Shown piece after piece: positions 1 to 11,226 of a DNA stretch of 64,000 nt; the first letter of the stretch is position 1; every line of letters begins with the position of its first letter. A program made the position numbers and the translations under genes. This DNA is from Drosophila miranda (lineage: Eukaryota; Arthropoda; Insecta; Diptera; Drosophilidae). Location of the stretch: NCBI RefSeq assembly GCF_003369915.1, contig NC_046676.1, positions 5,952,001-6,016,000 of the forward strand, given 5' to 3'. The notes below the pieces were generated by a model. That model was not told where the DNA came from. It worked only from the letters and a program-made list of their open reading frames with translations, and searched no databases.

Positions 1-274
1 CTTTATTCACGTGACAAACACAGCCTCGTCTCTCTTCCTCACTTCTCCACTGGACCACTGTCTCCGCCCTGCGTACAGTTCAACATAATCCGATCAAGCA
101 TTATTACCAAGCTAATGAATCTGCTTAAGACAGAGTCCAACAGAAATGGCTTAAAACTACAAAAAATCAATTGAGCAAACAAGTTCAAAAATATTAATTC
201 CCCATCAATGAGCACAGACCCAAAAACGAAAAAAATAATAAAAGAAAAGCCCGAAGAACCTTTTTAAGGTGGAA

Positions 275-295
275 GGGGGGGGGGGGGGGGGGGGG
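275..295. repeat. 21-base G homopolymer
   Basis: An uninterrupted run of G lies in the so intron, followed by an ACCACACACACAGAG stretch. Such runs are length-unstable and prone to sequencing error, so the exact count should not be trusted. Confidence 0.9.
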
Positions 296-550
296 ACCAC
301 ACACACAGAGAACGAGGCCCATAACCTGCTTCTTGATTTTGTTATAAACTTTATGTGACATTCCCTTTTTGTGGCGGGAATTGTCCTTGAGCTGCTTTGC
401 CTCTGCCCCCCGTTCCCGATCGAGTGTGTGTGGAAAAATCGAACTGGAACATTTGTTTTATAAATGCAATCACTGGAAGGTATACTCACTCTATGGTCGA
501 AGGACGGCCCTGCAAAAGTAGAGGCTGTTCTCTTTCCGCTCGAGTGTAAT

Positions 551-570
551 TGTGTGTGTGTGTGTGTGTG
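551..570. repeat. TG dinucleotide microsatellite
   Basis: Ten TG units lie in the presumed so intron. The same non-coding stretch has a CT microsatellite at about 2075-2100. Neither shows a coding or structural role. Confidence 0.85.
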
Positions 571-2679
571 CTGTTGTGTCTGTGAGGGGGCTTGGTAAGT
601 GTTGCAGTGGTGCTCCAAGAGAGAACAGGGAAACGAGAGAGAACCAGAAACTATGAAATTCTGGTAATTCGATATCATTGTTTATATGCTGCTGCTCCTT
701 CTTCTGCCTGCCATCGGCTTCTGCTGTATTTTGTTTGCTCCCCACTTTGGCCCGTCGCCGTCCCCGTCCCCGTCCCGTCCCCGGCATGGGATAGATGGAT
801 GGATGGGGGCGTTTGTGTTTTCCCATATTTGCGGGGTTCTATCGATTTTTGTTTAGAGCAGCGCTACTTTACGTCCGCAACTGGAATTCGTTTGGTGAAG
901 AAGTAAGAGGACTCCACCTCCACTCCTTCCTATTGTCCGACAAATGTCACATGTGCCGCCGAACACCCGGCCAAGTTCAAGTTCAAGCTCAAGCCCCAAA
1001 AGAAACGAAAGACAATGATAATCGTCACGCTGTTGGTGGCACTGATCCTGATCCTGATCCTCCTCTCCTCGCCTCTCCTCTGTCCCTCTGTGGATATAAT
1101 CTACAATTACATGATTGCCGATATCATACAGCTGGGGCCCAGTGGAGCCCGCGCTGTATGTGGGCCCCTCCGTCGGAATCTGCAGCCGCCGCGGAGTCAG
1201 CAAATAAGTGGCCCCCCAAACGGGGGGCGCAGCAAAAAGATCGGTCCCTGTCCTCCGTCTCTGTCTGTTTGGGGCTGATCGCAAATTTGTCGAGTGTGCG
1301 CTTAAATGTTTTGCATTGCCATGGACGATGCGATGGCTGGTTGCTTGCTTGTCCCGATACCCTTGGACAGGACAGGATTTATTCACTGCGTCAGTGGATT
1401 TGCAGCTAAATATGGTCCTTTCCTACTTCGAAGAAGGTTTAAGATGGTTCCGAACTGTTATATTCTCTATTCTCCAAGTCCTTAATCGAACTTTGGTCGA
1501 TCCTCAATAAGTATTCCCTTGATCGGTATATTAATCTTCCACAAGGGTATTCAAACTTTGTGGGGAAACTTCCATTCTCATTGCTGGTTTTCTTTGTTGT
1601 TGCTGTGCAAACTGGTTCCACGAAGCGGCTGCTGGCCATGCAATTGGCGACAAGATTAACACTTTGCCGATGATGCCAGTGATATCCGCTGAAAGGCAAT
1701 TGTTCGAGCTTCAATCATGTTATGGCTTGCTGGGTGGGGGGTGTTAGGTGTTAGGTGTTAGCCATTAAAGTGTAATTTCAACAATTGTCAGAGGTCATCC
1801 CCCAATGGGCGTCGCATCTAAAATTAACCCTAAAGTGCGGCAACTGCCACTCGAATGCCATTTACAGCCACATCAGTCACAAACAAATAATTCGAGTCAA
1901 GCTACTTAACTTTTGGGCCACAAGTGCCGTGCCACAGGCTGAAGGCGGGCGGGGGTGTGTGCAACATCCACATCCCCCAATCGAAAGTGACGTGACGCAG
2001 CTCAAATAACTGTAGCTGAAATCAGATGCCACGCAGCCGCCGAACGCTCTGGGGAATGCAATAATGCTATGTCTCCCTCTCTCTCTCTCTCTCTCTCTCT
2101 CCCTCTATCCCTCTGCTCAGTCACTGTCTGGGGCAACACCTCAGGAAAACGAACATGAGACCATTTATAGAAATGAGAGAGAGGCAGACGATTTCCTTCC
2201 GGAAAATAATTTCAATTGCAATTGCTGTGCCTGCTCTGGTGCCCTGTCGTTTGTCATTTGTTTATAAATAAATTATGCACTCTGAATGCACCAGTGTGTG
2301 TTGGTGTGAGGGTGTGGGTGTGGGTGTGTTGACAGCAGTAAATTAGTTGCAACAATTGACACATTTTAATGTAAACGATGCTGACATTTCTGGGCATATC
2401 CCTGGTGGTTGAGCTGCTGTTGCACCAACGCTTCGTCATCTGTGAAAATAGGGCACTTCCAATTCAAGCGGAGTCCCCCATCGGGAAAGTAAGGCCAACG
2501 AGTTTTTCAAGATTTCAATGAGCAAAAAAAGGACATCAAATACCCATTGATATCCGAATGACCTTCGTGTGACAGCCAGCTTTACAGTTTTCGAACCACT
2601 GGAAGATAGTGGTCTCTAGTTATTTTTTTTTTGTATGTTAATCCGCAGATGTTAATCCATCGATTTATTTTACTTGCAG

Positions 2680-3096
2680 CGGCTCCACGGACAAGCAACA
2701 CTTGGACTCCTCCAGCGACTCGGAGATGGAGGGCAGCATGTTGCCCAGTCAAAGCGCACAACAGCAACAACAACAACAGCAGCAGCAGCAGCAGTCACCC
2801 AACAACAACGGCCTGCATCAACAGCAACTGCAGCATGCTGCCGCCGAACAGAGCCTGCAACATCACCCCCATCAGCAACACCATCCCGCCGCCACCGGGC
2901 CCACAAGCGTTGTCAGCAAGACAGGTCACAGCGGGGCAGGTGGTGGCGGGGCGGGGCCGGTGTCGGTGGCGCCGCAACAGCAACACAAATGCAAATGCCA
3001 CCCCTCTCCGCTGCCGTTGCCTACTCCCACCTGCATAGTGTGATGGGCGCCATGCCCATGACCATGTACGACATGGGGGAGTATCAGCACTTATGA
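2680..3096 (+). CDS. so: sine oculis, terminal coding exon, with frame disruption
   Basis: SIX-family homeodomain transcription factor of the eye and visual system, partner of Eyes absent. Only the exon after the homeodomain is in the window. It opens after TTGCAG as phase-1 GSTDKQHLDSSSDSEMEGS, followed by a polyglutamine tract. I recognise this as the C-terminal region of D. melanogaster So. In that protein the end reads QMQMPPL...YSHLHSVMGAMP...MYDMGEYQHL. That ending is present here, but in a different frame (stop TGA 3094-3096) from the start of the exon, whose own frame stops at 3041-3043. The switch lies in the CAA-rich stretch around 2975-2990 and fits loss of one base. The exon may be broken, may encode a changed tail, or may contain a sequence error. 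The SIX domain and homeodomain exons are outside the window. Identification is firm; functional state is not. Confidence 0.8.
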   Translation, partial: RLHGQATLGLLQRLGDGGQHVAQSKRTTATTTTAAAAAVTQQQRPASTATAACCRRTEPATSPPSATPSRRHRAHKRCQQDRSQRGRWWRGGAGVGGAATATQMQMPPLSAAVAYSHLHSVMGAMPMTMYDMGEYQHL

Positions 3097-3780
3097 TTCT
3101 AGTTGGAGGCGGCTGCTGCCGCTACCAGCGGGAGCGGAAGCGGAGGCGGGAAGGCAAGCGGAAACGAAAGCACGAGTCCGAGTGCCGCCGCCAACAGCAG
3201 CAATGCCTACGGATGGTCAATGTCAGTGCCGTCGGCGCACTATCAGCGCCAGCAGGATCTGTCGGAAAGCTTTTACTTCTGATTCGATCCGAGCCGATCC
3301 TCGAGCGGAGCTGGGCGGAACCTTAGCAATATTTAGAGAGCGCATTGTCGTAGCAACAAATTCTATTTAATCGTTAGACACAGCAACACTTTCTGCATAA
3401 GCTAGCATTTTTCTGCAACCAATGGAAAGAGAGAGATACGGAGATATACAGAAAGAGGGGGAGGGATAGGGATTAAAAAAGGCACCACGCTGCAGCACAA
3501 GCTTTTGGCAACCCAAAAAAACCTAGAGAGAAAACTTGGAAGAAAACTGCATCGATCTGTGTAAATAGCTAGGCTAGGTTTTAGTTTTAGAGCGGTTGGA
3601 GACGGAGGCAGGTACAACCGAAATGCAAATCAAATCGAAATGTGCAAACAATTATACATATACGACTATTATATATTATTATATACATCTGTATCTACGT
3701 AATGCATAAATTATACACTTTTAATTGTAGCCTTTAGTAATCATATTTTTGTTAACAATAAATTCTATTAAATTATTTTA
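3097..3780 (+). other. so: sine oculis 3' UTR
   Basis: This follows the YQHL stop. AATAAA at 3757-3762 is the likely polyadenylation signal. The first part (3103-3279) is unexpectedly open in the same frame as the YQHL ending, behind two stops (TGA 3094-3096 and TAG 3100-3102). The rest is AU-rich with TATA-like runs and looks untranslated. Confidence 0.65.
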
Positions 3781-5079
3781 AATGATTGTCAAGATCAAAG
3801 AGTTTTGCCTGTTCCCACGCCTACATATACCGATATTATGTACCTATGTATGTATGTATGTTACCTATAGTATGCGCGCATTACCCACACTGACCACAAC
3901 AACGAGAGCCGGTCGAGCCGGCTTAATCCACGGCGACAGGTAAGCCAGCTAATGCTAATGGCCATGTCTAATGGGCGTCGTCGGCGCGTGCGTTCCTCTT
4001 ACACGCGACCTCTTCCTCTTACAGATCTTGCTCATCACAGCACGTCCCATGTAATGAGTCTCTTCGTAAAGTTTGAACAGCACTTGGCAACGACAGGACT
4101 GTCGGGGGCGGCGCTTGGCAACCGAACCGTGTCGGTGTGCAGGGGTGTCCGGGTGTCTATGTCTGGTTGTGGGGGTGGATGCTGTCTGACTGGTTGATTT
4201 GTTTATTGATACTGTACTTACATATTGCAGACGTCCTCGCTTCCAGACAAAGCCTTCCCAACATCGGCCTTGCCCAAGCCCTTACCCCCCAGTATCGTTG
4301 CCAGGGAGAAAGGACACCAGACCAGCAGCAGCACACACGTGTCTGGGCTGAGACTGTCTCTGACTCTGATTGAGATTGATGGTCACATATCTGGTTACAA
4401 AATATTTTGACTTCTTTTATCTTGCGGCGGCTTTTGCCGATAATTTAATTACGGCCTTAATGTGTTTGTTCTTCTGCCTTGTCGAAAATGAATTTAATGA
4501 CCGCCTACAGGATATTTGGAGGCGGCAATAGGAAACCTTGGCATTTGCACCTTTCATTGAAGATTCCATTGAAGATTCTTCTCCGAAAATGTGCATACAA
4601 AACGGATTACAATTAAACCGAGTTCCACATGCCATCAGCATTTATTTGTCCGGTCCCTTAGGTCAAAGAAAATCTGTGAAATGCCTTAAAGGGCTTATGC
4701 GGATACAATGGGTATTGATAATGCAGGACATGCATGTGCGTCTTGTGTGCCTTTTATTATGATCCCATGGAGCTGTCAATGATCTGTCAACCGTTTTTAT
4801 GCTATTGCTGGAAAAATACCCTCATTGATCTGGAGACCTTAGGAATACACACAGTATGCATATTCTCGAGAGTTGTAGGTTTCATTGGTTATGGCTATGT
4901 TAATTTTTTAGTATAGCTCAAATCGTTACATTACTTTTTTCCTTTTTTTGCGCTTTTTTGGGTGGATGGATTCACTGAAGCCCAAGCGCAACATCATTTT
5001 TGTCTAGAAAATTTACCTTTTTGTTGCATCCCTTCGTTTTAATTCGCTGTACAATTTTGAATGTTTGCGGTAAATAAGT
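3781..5079. other. Intergenic, no gene seen
   Basis: This lies between the so poly(A) signal and a retrotransposon fragment. Open frames are short, with no recognisable domain and no splice-consistent continuation. The sequence is ordinary AT/GC-mixed spacer with a few CA- and TG-rich patches. Confidence 0.6.
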
Positions 5080-6185
5080 AAAACATTCGACTCTGTAAAC
5101 CATTTAGGGTTTCCGCCCAACCTCCTGAGATGGATTTCTAGCTATCTTTGTTCCAGGTCTCAAAGAGTCCTCTTCAAAAGCTCCCTCTCTTCACCAGTAA
5201 AGGTTTCTTCGGGAGTACCACAAGGCAGCCATCTAGGCCCCTTACTCTTCACACTCTTTATTAATGACCTGCCTTCGGTATTAACACACTCTCATGCGGA
5301 TGATGTTAGACTCTGTGTCCAGTACAAGGACATTTCATTTCATTCTCGCTTGCGATCCGATCTCAATAACTTTCAGTCGTGGTGTTGTGCAAACTTGTTA
5401 CATCTTAATGCCTCGAAATGCAAAGTTATGACATTTCACCGTTCTAGCCCCTTGTTGGCTCCCTATACCCTATTTGATGGTTCTCTTGAGAGAATTACCC
5501 TGGTGGATGATCTTGGTGTTATGTTAGACGCCAAGTTAAAGTTTTCTGAACATATTTCCACCATGGTAAATAAGGGCATGGGCCTGCTTGGGTTTATAAT
5601 GAGGTGGTCAAGGGAATTCGACGACCCCTATATAACAAAAACTCTCTATACCTCGCTTGTTCGTCCGATCTTAGAATACGGCTCCTGTGTGTGGTGCCCT
5701 CAGTACAAAGTACACCAGGACCGTATAGAATCAGTACAGGAAAACTTTTTCTCTTTGCTGTGCGGGGCCCAAACTGGGAGGCGGGTGTGAGACTCCCATC
5801 TTACTCTAGTAGACTGCTATTAGTAAACCTCCCAACCTTAGTTAACCGTAGAAAAATGCTTGGTGTGATTTTTATGCAAAACTTGATCAGGGGTGACATA
5901 GACAGTCCTGATCTGTTAAGCCGCATGAACTTCACGATTCCTATTAGACTTACTAAAAATTGTATACCGTAGTTCCTTCCACTTTGTAGGTCGAATTATT
6001 CCTTGCATGAACCGTTTAGGGTCTTATGCTCTGACTATAATTCCCTCTAGCATATTATATCCAGCACTAATTCTCTTCCTCGTATTAAATTACTAATCCT
6101 TACACACCTTTCTAGTAATAAGTAATTGTAGTGGTATTTGTATTTTGAATGAATGCCTAGTTCTCTTTGTAAGTTTAGTACTAAT
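5080..6185 (+). mobile_element. 5'-truncated non-LTR retrotransposon (CR1-like)
   Basis: The 3' part of a reverse transcriptase is readable from about 5082. The palm motifs are a GVPQGS-HLGPLLF block near 5210-5245, then a catalytic box reading HADD instead of the usual Y/FADD near 5295. They are followed by the C-terminal thumb region with its LEYGSCVWCPQ segment near 5670-5705. The frame shifts near 5775, after which RRKMLGVIFM continues in the next frame to a stop at about 5970. Endonuclease and the first half of RT are missing, so this is a dead-on-arrival copy. The GVPQGSHLGPLLF style points to the CR1 clade rather than jockey or I (inference). Confidence 0.75.
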
Positions 6186-6233
6186 TTTCCTTGAATATTA
6201 GTCTAATAGCTAACTTTCCTGCATGCTCGCGCT

Positions 6234-6335
6234 CCGCGCGTAACAGAGTTCTGCTGGTTTCAGACGGGCCATTTGACGGTGCAATAATTGCATCGCCTCT
6301 TGTAAGATGCAGTCATTGCATGTCAACGTCCAAGA
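6234..6335. repeat. Dispersed ~102-bp unit with hairpin, copy 1
   Basis: This is closely similar to 49784-49885. It contains near-complementary arms at 6280-6294 and 6306-6320 (15 nt each, 11-nt loop). I do not recognise the family. It lies just downstream of the CR1-like fragment. Confidence 0.65.
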
Positions 6336-6539
6336 TTATGGGTATCTTAGCAACTATCGGAAGCATTTGGAGATGTATATATAACAATTATAACAATTAT
6401 GCGCCCAATTTTCAGCCTTCAACGGAAAGACTCTCTTTATGTTTCGCCCCAGATATCTGCTGTCTTCTGCTGTCATGTTAATGTTCTTGTTAAGATCGTA
6501 ACGGATCTTTGCCTAGAGCTTCAGAGAACCATCTTTAGC

Positions 6540-7300
6540 AAAATTGATTCAATAGTATCGAAATAATATTTTTATAAAATATATATATATTATATATTAA
6601 TAAATTATTAAATAAACGCAAAATAATAATTATATTACTCTTAATTAATTGATTAATATTAATTAGTAATAGTGTAGTACGTTACGTTTTATGTTTACGT
6701 TTTTAGATAGTTGCGTGTCGTGTCTACTAGGCTGACTAGGGCTGCAAAATCAAATTTTAACTGTAAAAAAGTGAAGCGGGCGCGAGCGCGTACTCTACTC
6801 ACACACCGAAGTCCAAGGAGCAGCATGGTCCTGTGCCGACAAAGTGTGGGAGGAGAAAATTAACATATAAACTTCAACTAATTTCAGTTTGTGCAAAAAT
6901 GTCGGGGCTTTTATGAAAAAACAAAATGAACAACATTTTTAAAACTTACACATTTCCCCTTCAGGTGTCGCTTTTGGTGATACCATAAAAATGTAGTTAA
7001 TATGTAGCAAATGTGTAATTTTCGTGTAGTTACCATGAATGAAGAATCATCAAGAAATTAATTTAGTGAACATTTTTTTACTTAAACCTCATTTTATAAA
7101 CAATTCCCATAAAAATGGTACTTAAAATTAGCCACTTTTATATAAAATTGATTAGATTATCGGGTAAAACTATTTGTTCAGAGCTGAGGTTCCTAGTTAG
7201 CTAGTAATATTCAACAGAACATAAAAATCGAGGAATATGATGGACCTCGAATAAGCCGCGGACGTAGTCACACTGAGTACAGCTGATCGTAGCGTGCGCG
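6540..7300. repeat. Degenerate INE-1/DINE-1-like repeat region
   Basis: An AT-rich stretch shares a recognisable series of phrases with the Spt5-Fak intergenic region (16240-16510). These include a TGTAGTTAAT/TGTAGC segment, then CTTAAACCTCATTTTA, then a GAGGAATATG end near 7230. This is typical of an old INE-1 (DINE-1) insertion. No gene is visible. The Nop9 promoter probably lies at its right edge. Confidence 0.5.
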
Positions 7301-7351
7301 TTTTAGTTTTAAAAGCTGAAGATTTTCCCATTCGTCACATTTTTATTCGAA

Positions 7352-9391
7352 ATGCAAACAGAAAGCAATGGAAAACGTAAACGACCAAAGAAGAAAGGCA
7401 ATCGCTTCATGCGAAACGCCAAGGGCTTTGCCAAACAGGGAATCTTCGGCCGCGGGACGCATATAGACGATGAGCAGTTTAGTTACTTCATCAACATTCT
7501 GGATGCCATGAAGGCTGGGTTCGACGATGTGGAGGAGCGCGGTGAGTAAAAATTGTTTCTTTGTGAGTCGCATTACTTATTTACTTCCTGTGCAGTGAAC
7601 ATGGCCAACAATGTGTTTGAGCAGACGAAAGATCAGGAGATCCACTTGGCCTCCAATCAAATTGTGTCCAAGGCATTGGAATCGCTTATTGGATTTGTGG
7701 ACAACGAGCAGCTGGAGCGATACTTCAACAAATTTGGGGACAGCCTGCGCCCCTTGTGCTCGGATAGATTTGCTTCGCATGTCCTGCAGAAGATGCTTGA
7801 AATTGCCTTTTTGCGCGGCCTGGGCAAGGCAGCTGCCCAGGAAGTCAGCGATGGTCCGACCACAACAAAGCGAGCTAAGCCAGATGCCGCACAAATCGAG
7901 GAGGAATACAATTTGGAAACTGAGTTCAGCGACGACCACAGAGAGAAGTGTCGTCAGTTCGTGGTGCGGATCTCGAAGTTCATGCTCAACAACTTGGAGG
8001 ACTTTGTGTGGGACAACTGCGCCAGTCACATCATGAGAACTGCGATACTGTGCCTAGTGGGCATGCATGTTCCGAAAATAGCATTCGAGAAAGGAGGGGC
8101 TGAGATGGCCAAGCACCGCAAGCTGTATACAGTGCCCGAGGACTGGCACGAGGTGATGAAAGAGTTTCCCCAACGCCTGGAAATGTGGCCACAATTCGTT
8201 GAGTTCCCTTATCAGGAGCACTCATCCGCCTTATTAGGCGTCATCTGCCTAGCCTTGAGTGTGGCCGACAAAAGTTTTCTAAAGCACTTCGGCAAGAAAA
8301 TATTATTGCAAAGCCTATTGAAGGCTAACGAAGAAAATGACGATACAGTTGAGAAAAAGACGGACGCAAAAATTGAAATTGAAGACAATGATGGGGAGGA
8401 GAAGCCGACGGAAGAGAAAGAAAAGAGCGCGGAGGAGAAAAAGGACGATCCTGTCCTGCCGAAAGTGTTTCACCATCAGAGCTCCGTCATCCTTCTAGAG
8501 ACTATTCTGAGCGTGGCGGGTGCCAAGCTGCTGACCCAGCTATATGCGATGCTGTTCAGTGGCCGTGTCGGTTACCTCGCCAAACAGCAACAGACAAACT
8601 TTTCCGTCCAGCGACTTCTTCAGAACATGAAAGAGGTAACAGACTTCGAGTCTATTTTTGCAGAGCTTCAGCCCCACGTGGAAGAGCTCCTGAAAATGGG
8701 ATACACTGGCGTGGTATCTGCCTTGAGTGCCGCCTGCTTACGGCTGGGGTCCAAACAGGCCCAGATGATAGCCATTCTACAGAGTTCGCTTCATGTCAGT
8801 GGCGACAAAGAGAAGTCTAAGCTGTTCTTTAACTGCCTTATTAAACTGAAACCCTCTGAGATTCTGGCCAGCGATGAGTCGGGATTTGTCCATCTGCATG
8901 GCTCGCTGATTGCTCAGCATGTACTGCAGTTCAACAAACCCATTTTCCTGGTCAACTGCATCCTCGATCTGCCAGCCGCCCAACTAGCCCAGATCTTTAA
9001 CACGCCCAACGGCTCCCACATAGTCGATGCCTTCATGCAGAGCAAGTTCATTGGCGAGAAGTCGCGTGAGCGCCTGATCCGTCAGCTAGATGGCTTCTAT
9101 GTAGACTTGGCCATTACCCGCCACGGATCCCGTGTCCTGGAGCAGTGCTTCAAAGCCTCGCAGGAGGCGCAGAAGCTGCGCATTGCTAAGGAGCTCATCA
9201 CGAAGGCTAACATGCTGAAGGGTTCGCCCTTTGGGCGCCTCATCTACGCAAAGTATCGCCTGGAAACTTACAACCTCTCGCCCACTCAGTGGCAGGCGAG
9301 CTTGTCAAAGCAGTTGGATCCGGAGCAGCCCGAGACAAAGCGGAAGCCAGCCAAGACAGCAGCCGATGCGTTTAAGGATATACTAAGCTAG
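7352..9391 (+). CDS. Nop9: Nucleolar protein 9 (Pumilio-repeat, rRNA biogenesis)
   Basis: Coding exons are 7352-7541 and 7596-9391, split by a 54-bp GT-AG intron (GGTGAGTA...TGTGCAG), giving 661 aa. The start is the ATG of a basic N-terminus (KRKRPKKKGNRF), as in NOP9 orthologues. The body is built of degenerate Pumilio/PUF helical repeats, for example the ASNQIVSKALE, SDRFASHVLQKML, GSHIVDAFMQS and RHGSRVLEQCF segments. An acidic lysine/glutamate-rich loop lies near residues 325-360. In yeast and human, NOP9 binds the 18S rRNA precursor and is needed for small-subunit maturation in the nucleolus (family knowledge). Length is close to human NOP9 (about 636 aa). AATAAA at 9411-9416 is the poly(A) signal. 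The gene looks intact. Confidence 0.88.
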
Positions 9392-9410
9392 GATTTTGAT
9401 TTGTTGACAA

Positions 9411-9416
9411 AATAAA
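9411..9416 (+). terminator. Poly(A) signal of Nop9
   Basis: AATAAA lies 20 nt after the stop codon region of the NOP9-like gene. The following phospholipase gene begins only about 120 bp later, so the intergenic space is very tight. Confidence 0.7.
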
Positions 9417-9536
9417 ATGTAATTCCACACATGGATAGTGTACTAGGGTTGTTGCTTGACTTTTCAACAGCAGCTGATAAGCTATTGCATTGCGCGGTGC
9501 GATGCTTAGTTTCATTGAGTCCGACAAAGCTGAAGC

Positions 9537-10164
9537 ATGTGGCTGTTGCAGGGGCTATTTATTTGCTGTGTACTGGCCACCACTTGGGCCTTTGCGGATG
9601 AGGCCATCTTCGAGGACGAGGACATTTACAACCAGGCGCTGCCGCCAGTGCCACACACGGGAATTACGGCTCCAGGCACCAAATGGTGCGGGCCAGGCAA
9701 CACGGCTGCCAACTTCGATGACCTGGGCAGAGAGCGGGAGACGGACAAGTGCTGTAGGACCCACGACCACTGTGAGGAGATAATCGAGTCGCACAGCACA
9801 CTGCACGGACTTCCCACCAACACGGATTGGTTTCCTATGTGAGGGCCGCCGTAGGCTCAGTGGAAAATCGATATCATGTCGTGACCTGACTGCTTTTTTT
9901 TACAGCCTCAAGTGTACCTGCGAGCAAGAGTTTATCAACTGCCTTCAGGCGGTCAACAGTCTCACCTCCAACACATTGGGCCGAATCTACTATGGCAGCC
10001 GGAGAAATTGCTTCGCCAAAGGATATCCCAAAACCGGCTGCAAACAATACCAGGAAGGCACGTTCCGCAAGCGCTGTATACGCTATAATGTTGACAAGGC
10101 CTCGGCAAAGATCTGGCAGTTCTATGACATGCCATTTTACACAATCCAACACACGAAAGCCTGA
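9537..10164 (+). CDS. Group III secreted phospholipase A2 (copy A)
   Basis: Exons are 9537-9838 and 9906-10164 (intron GTGAGG...TTTACAG), giving 186 aa. The first 20 residues form a signal peptide (LLQGLFICCVLATTWAFA). The bee-venom-type PLA2 core follows: the calcium loop W-CGPGN, then the catalytic CCRTHDHC with its His-Asp pair, then the Cys-rich second half (CTCEQEF, a GRIYY segment, CF, RC and a final FYDMPFY). The enzyme hydrolyses the sn-2 ester of phospholipids outside the cell, using Ca2+. All catalytic residues are present. It is convergent with a paralogue at 10652-11226 and shares its exon structure, so the pair arose by duplication and inversion. Which D. melanogaster sPLA2 it matches I cannot say. 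Confidence 0.88.
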
Positions 10165-10651
10165 CCTGTCCTGACCATGATAATTGTTCTGATAATGTTA
10201 GCTGATAAGTTCATTTGTTAGAATTTAAAAGTTTTAACCAGCTAAATCAGGGGCGTACTCAGAGGGGGATTGCTCGGCAGGCATATTAGTAAACAAAATA
10301 TTTCTTAAATTTTTTTTAATATTAGTCCCTTTTTTACCTTACCTTAGTCCTTTTTTTTAGATGAATACCTATTTTAAAACGTTTTAGTCTATTTTCGCAG
10401 TATTTTCGTTGGCACTCAGAAGGAAGTATCTCTTAAACAAGACTTCATCAGCTTCTTTCAGCGTCGAAAAAACGTTGACCCCACAATGGAAAAATACCAT
10501 TACAAATTTGCATTTTCCATTCATATCATATTATACAAAACTCAAGCTTTCGAAATTCGAAGTAATGGAATTTTGATTTGAATAGAATCGCAGGCTTATG
10601 TATTTGTAAATAATCGGAGGCCTTATCGCTGGCTAATGCCATAGTTCAATC
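10165..10651. other. Spacer between the convergent PLA2 genes
   Basis: These are the 3' regions of both phospholipase genes, AT-rich with several T-runs (10311-10360). No further gene is visible. Confidence 0.6.
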
Positions 10652-11226
10652 TTATTTGCTCTGGGCATCAACATGTGTGTAGAAGGCCAGGTCGTAAAAC
10701 TGCCAGCGTTTCGGCTGTGTTTCATCCACTTTATAGTTCAGGCAGCGCTTCTCGAACATCTCCACCTGATTCTCTCGACACGAGACGGTCGGATGACCAT
10801 AGGCAAAGCAGACTTCTTTGGTCCGAAAGTATATGCGGCCCAATGTCAACGAATGTCCGTTGCGCAGGGAAGTGAGGCAATTTCGAAAAGCTGATTCGCA
10901 GGTACAGGAGAAGCTGGAAGCGGAAAGAAAAGCATCCGTTAGCGAGAGGTAAAACGTATAGATCCGAGTGTTAAATCTTACATGGGGAAGATCCCATCGT
11001 TGCTCAGGCCATAGTCTTCCTGCTGCGGTGATATTTTTTCCTTGCAGTTGTCGTGCGAGCGACAGCATATGTCCAGCTCCCTTTCGATGCCCAGATCATC
11101 GTAATTGATCGCTATATTGCCTGGACCACACCATTTCGTGCCCGGTACAATTATGCCCAGGCCAAGAATGACATCGAAGGCACCGGCAAGCGCCAATACA
11201 GCAGCTACAAAATGTTGAAGGTGCAT
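10652..11226 (-). CDS. Group III secreted phospholipase A2 (copy B)
   Basis: Minus-strand exons are 11226-10982 and 10913-10652 (intron GTAAGA...CTTCCAG), giving 168 aa. I start at the ATG at 11226, because the longer frame begins with a TTG. A hydrophobic signal peptide (FVAAVLALAGAF) is followed by the W-CGPGN calcium loop, the CCRSHDNC catalytic helix and the Cys-rich C-terminal half, ending near FYDLAFY. The intron falls at the same codon as in copy A, inside the FPI/FP-I residue group after the loop. The active-site His-Asp is intact, so an active secreted lipase is expected. The two copies differ widely outside the core, so the duplication is old. Confidence 0.87.

Larger units (their letters stand above)
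1..2679 (+). other. so: Intron / 5' region of sine oculis
   Basis: No convincing exon is visible. The stretch ends in a pyrimidine-rich acceptor (TTACTTGCAG, last base 2679) that opens the terminal so exon. It contains simple repeats: a G-tract at 275-295, a TG run at 551-570, a CT run at about 2075-2100 and a GTGTGGG-rich patch at about 2290-2330. Open frames here are low-complexity by-products of those repeats. Introns of this gene carry eye enhancers in D. melanogaster (family knowledge), so regulatory DNA is plausible, but I could not pick out a specific site. Confidence 0.5.

Noticed and set aside
3093-3326. Arg/Lys-rich ORF in the so 3' UTR
   Set aside because: It is an out-of-frame reading of GGAAGCGGAGGCGGG-type sequence; the more natural frame is the one reported as a possible extension.
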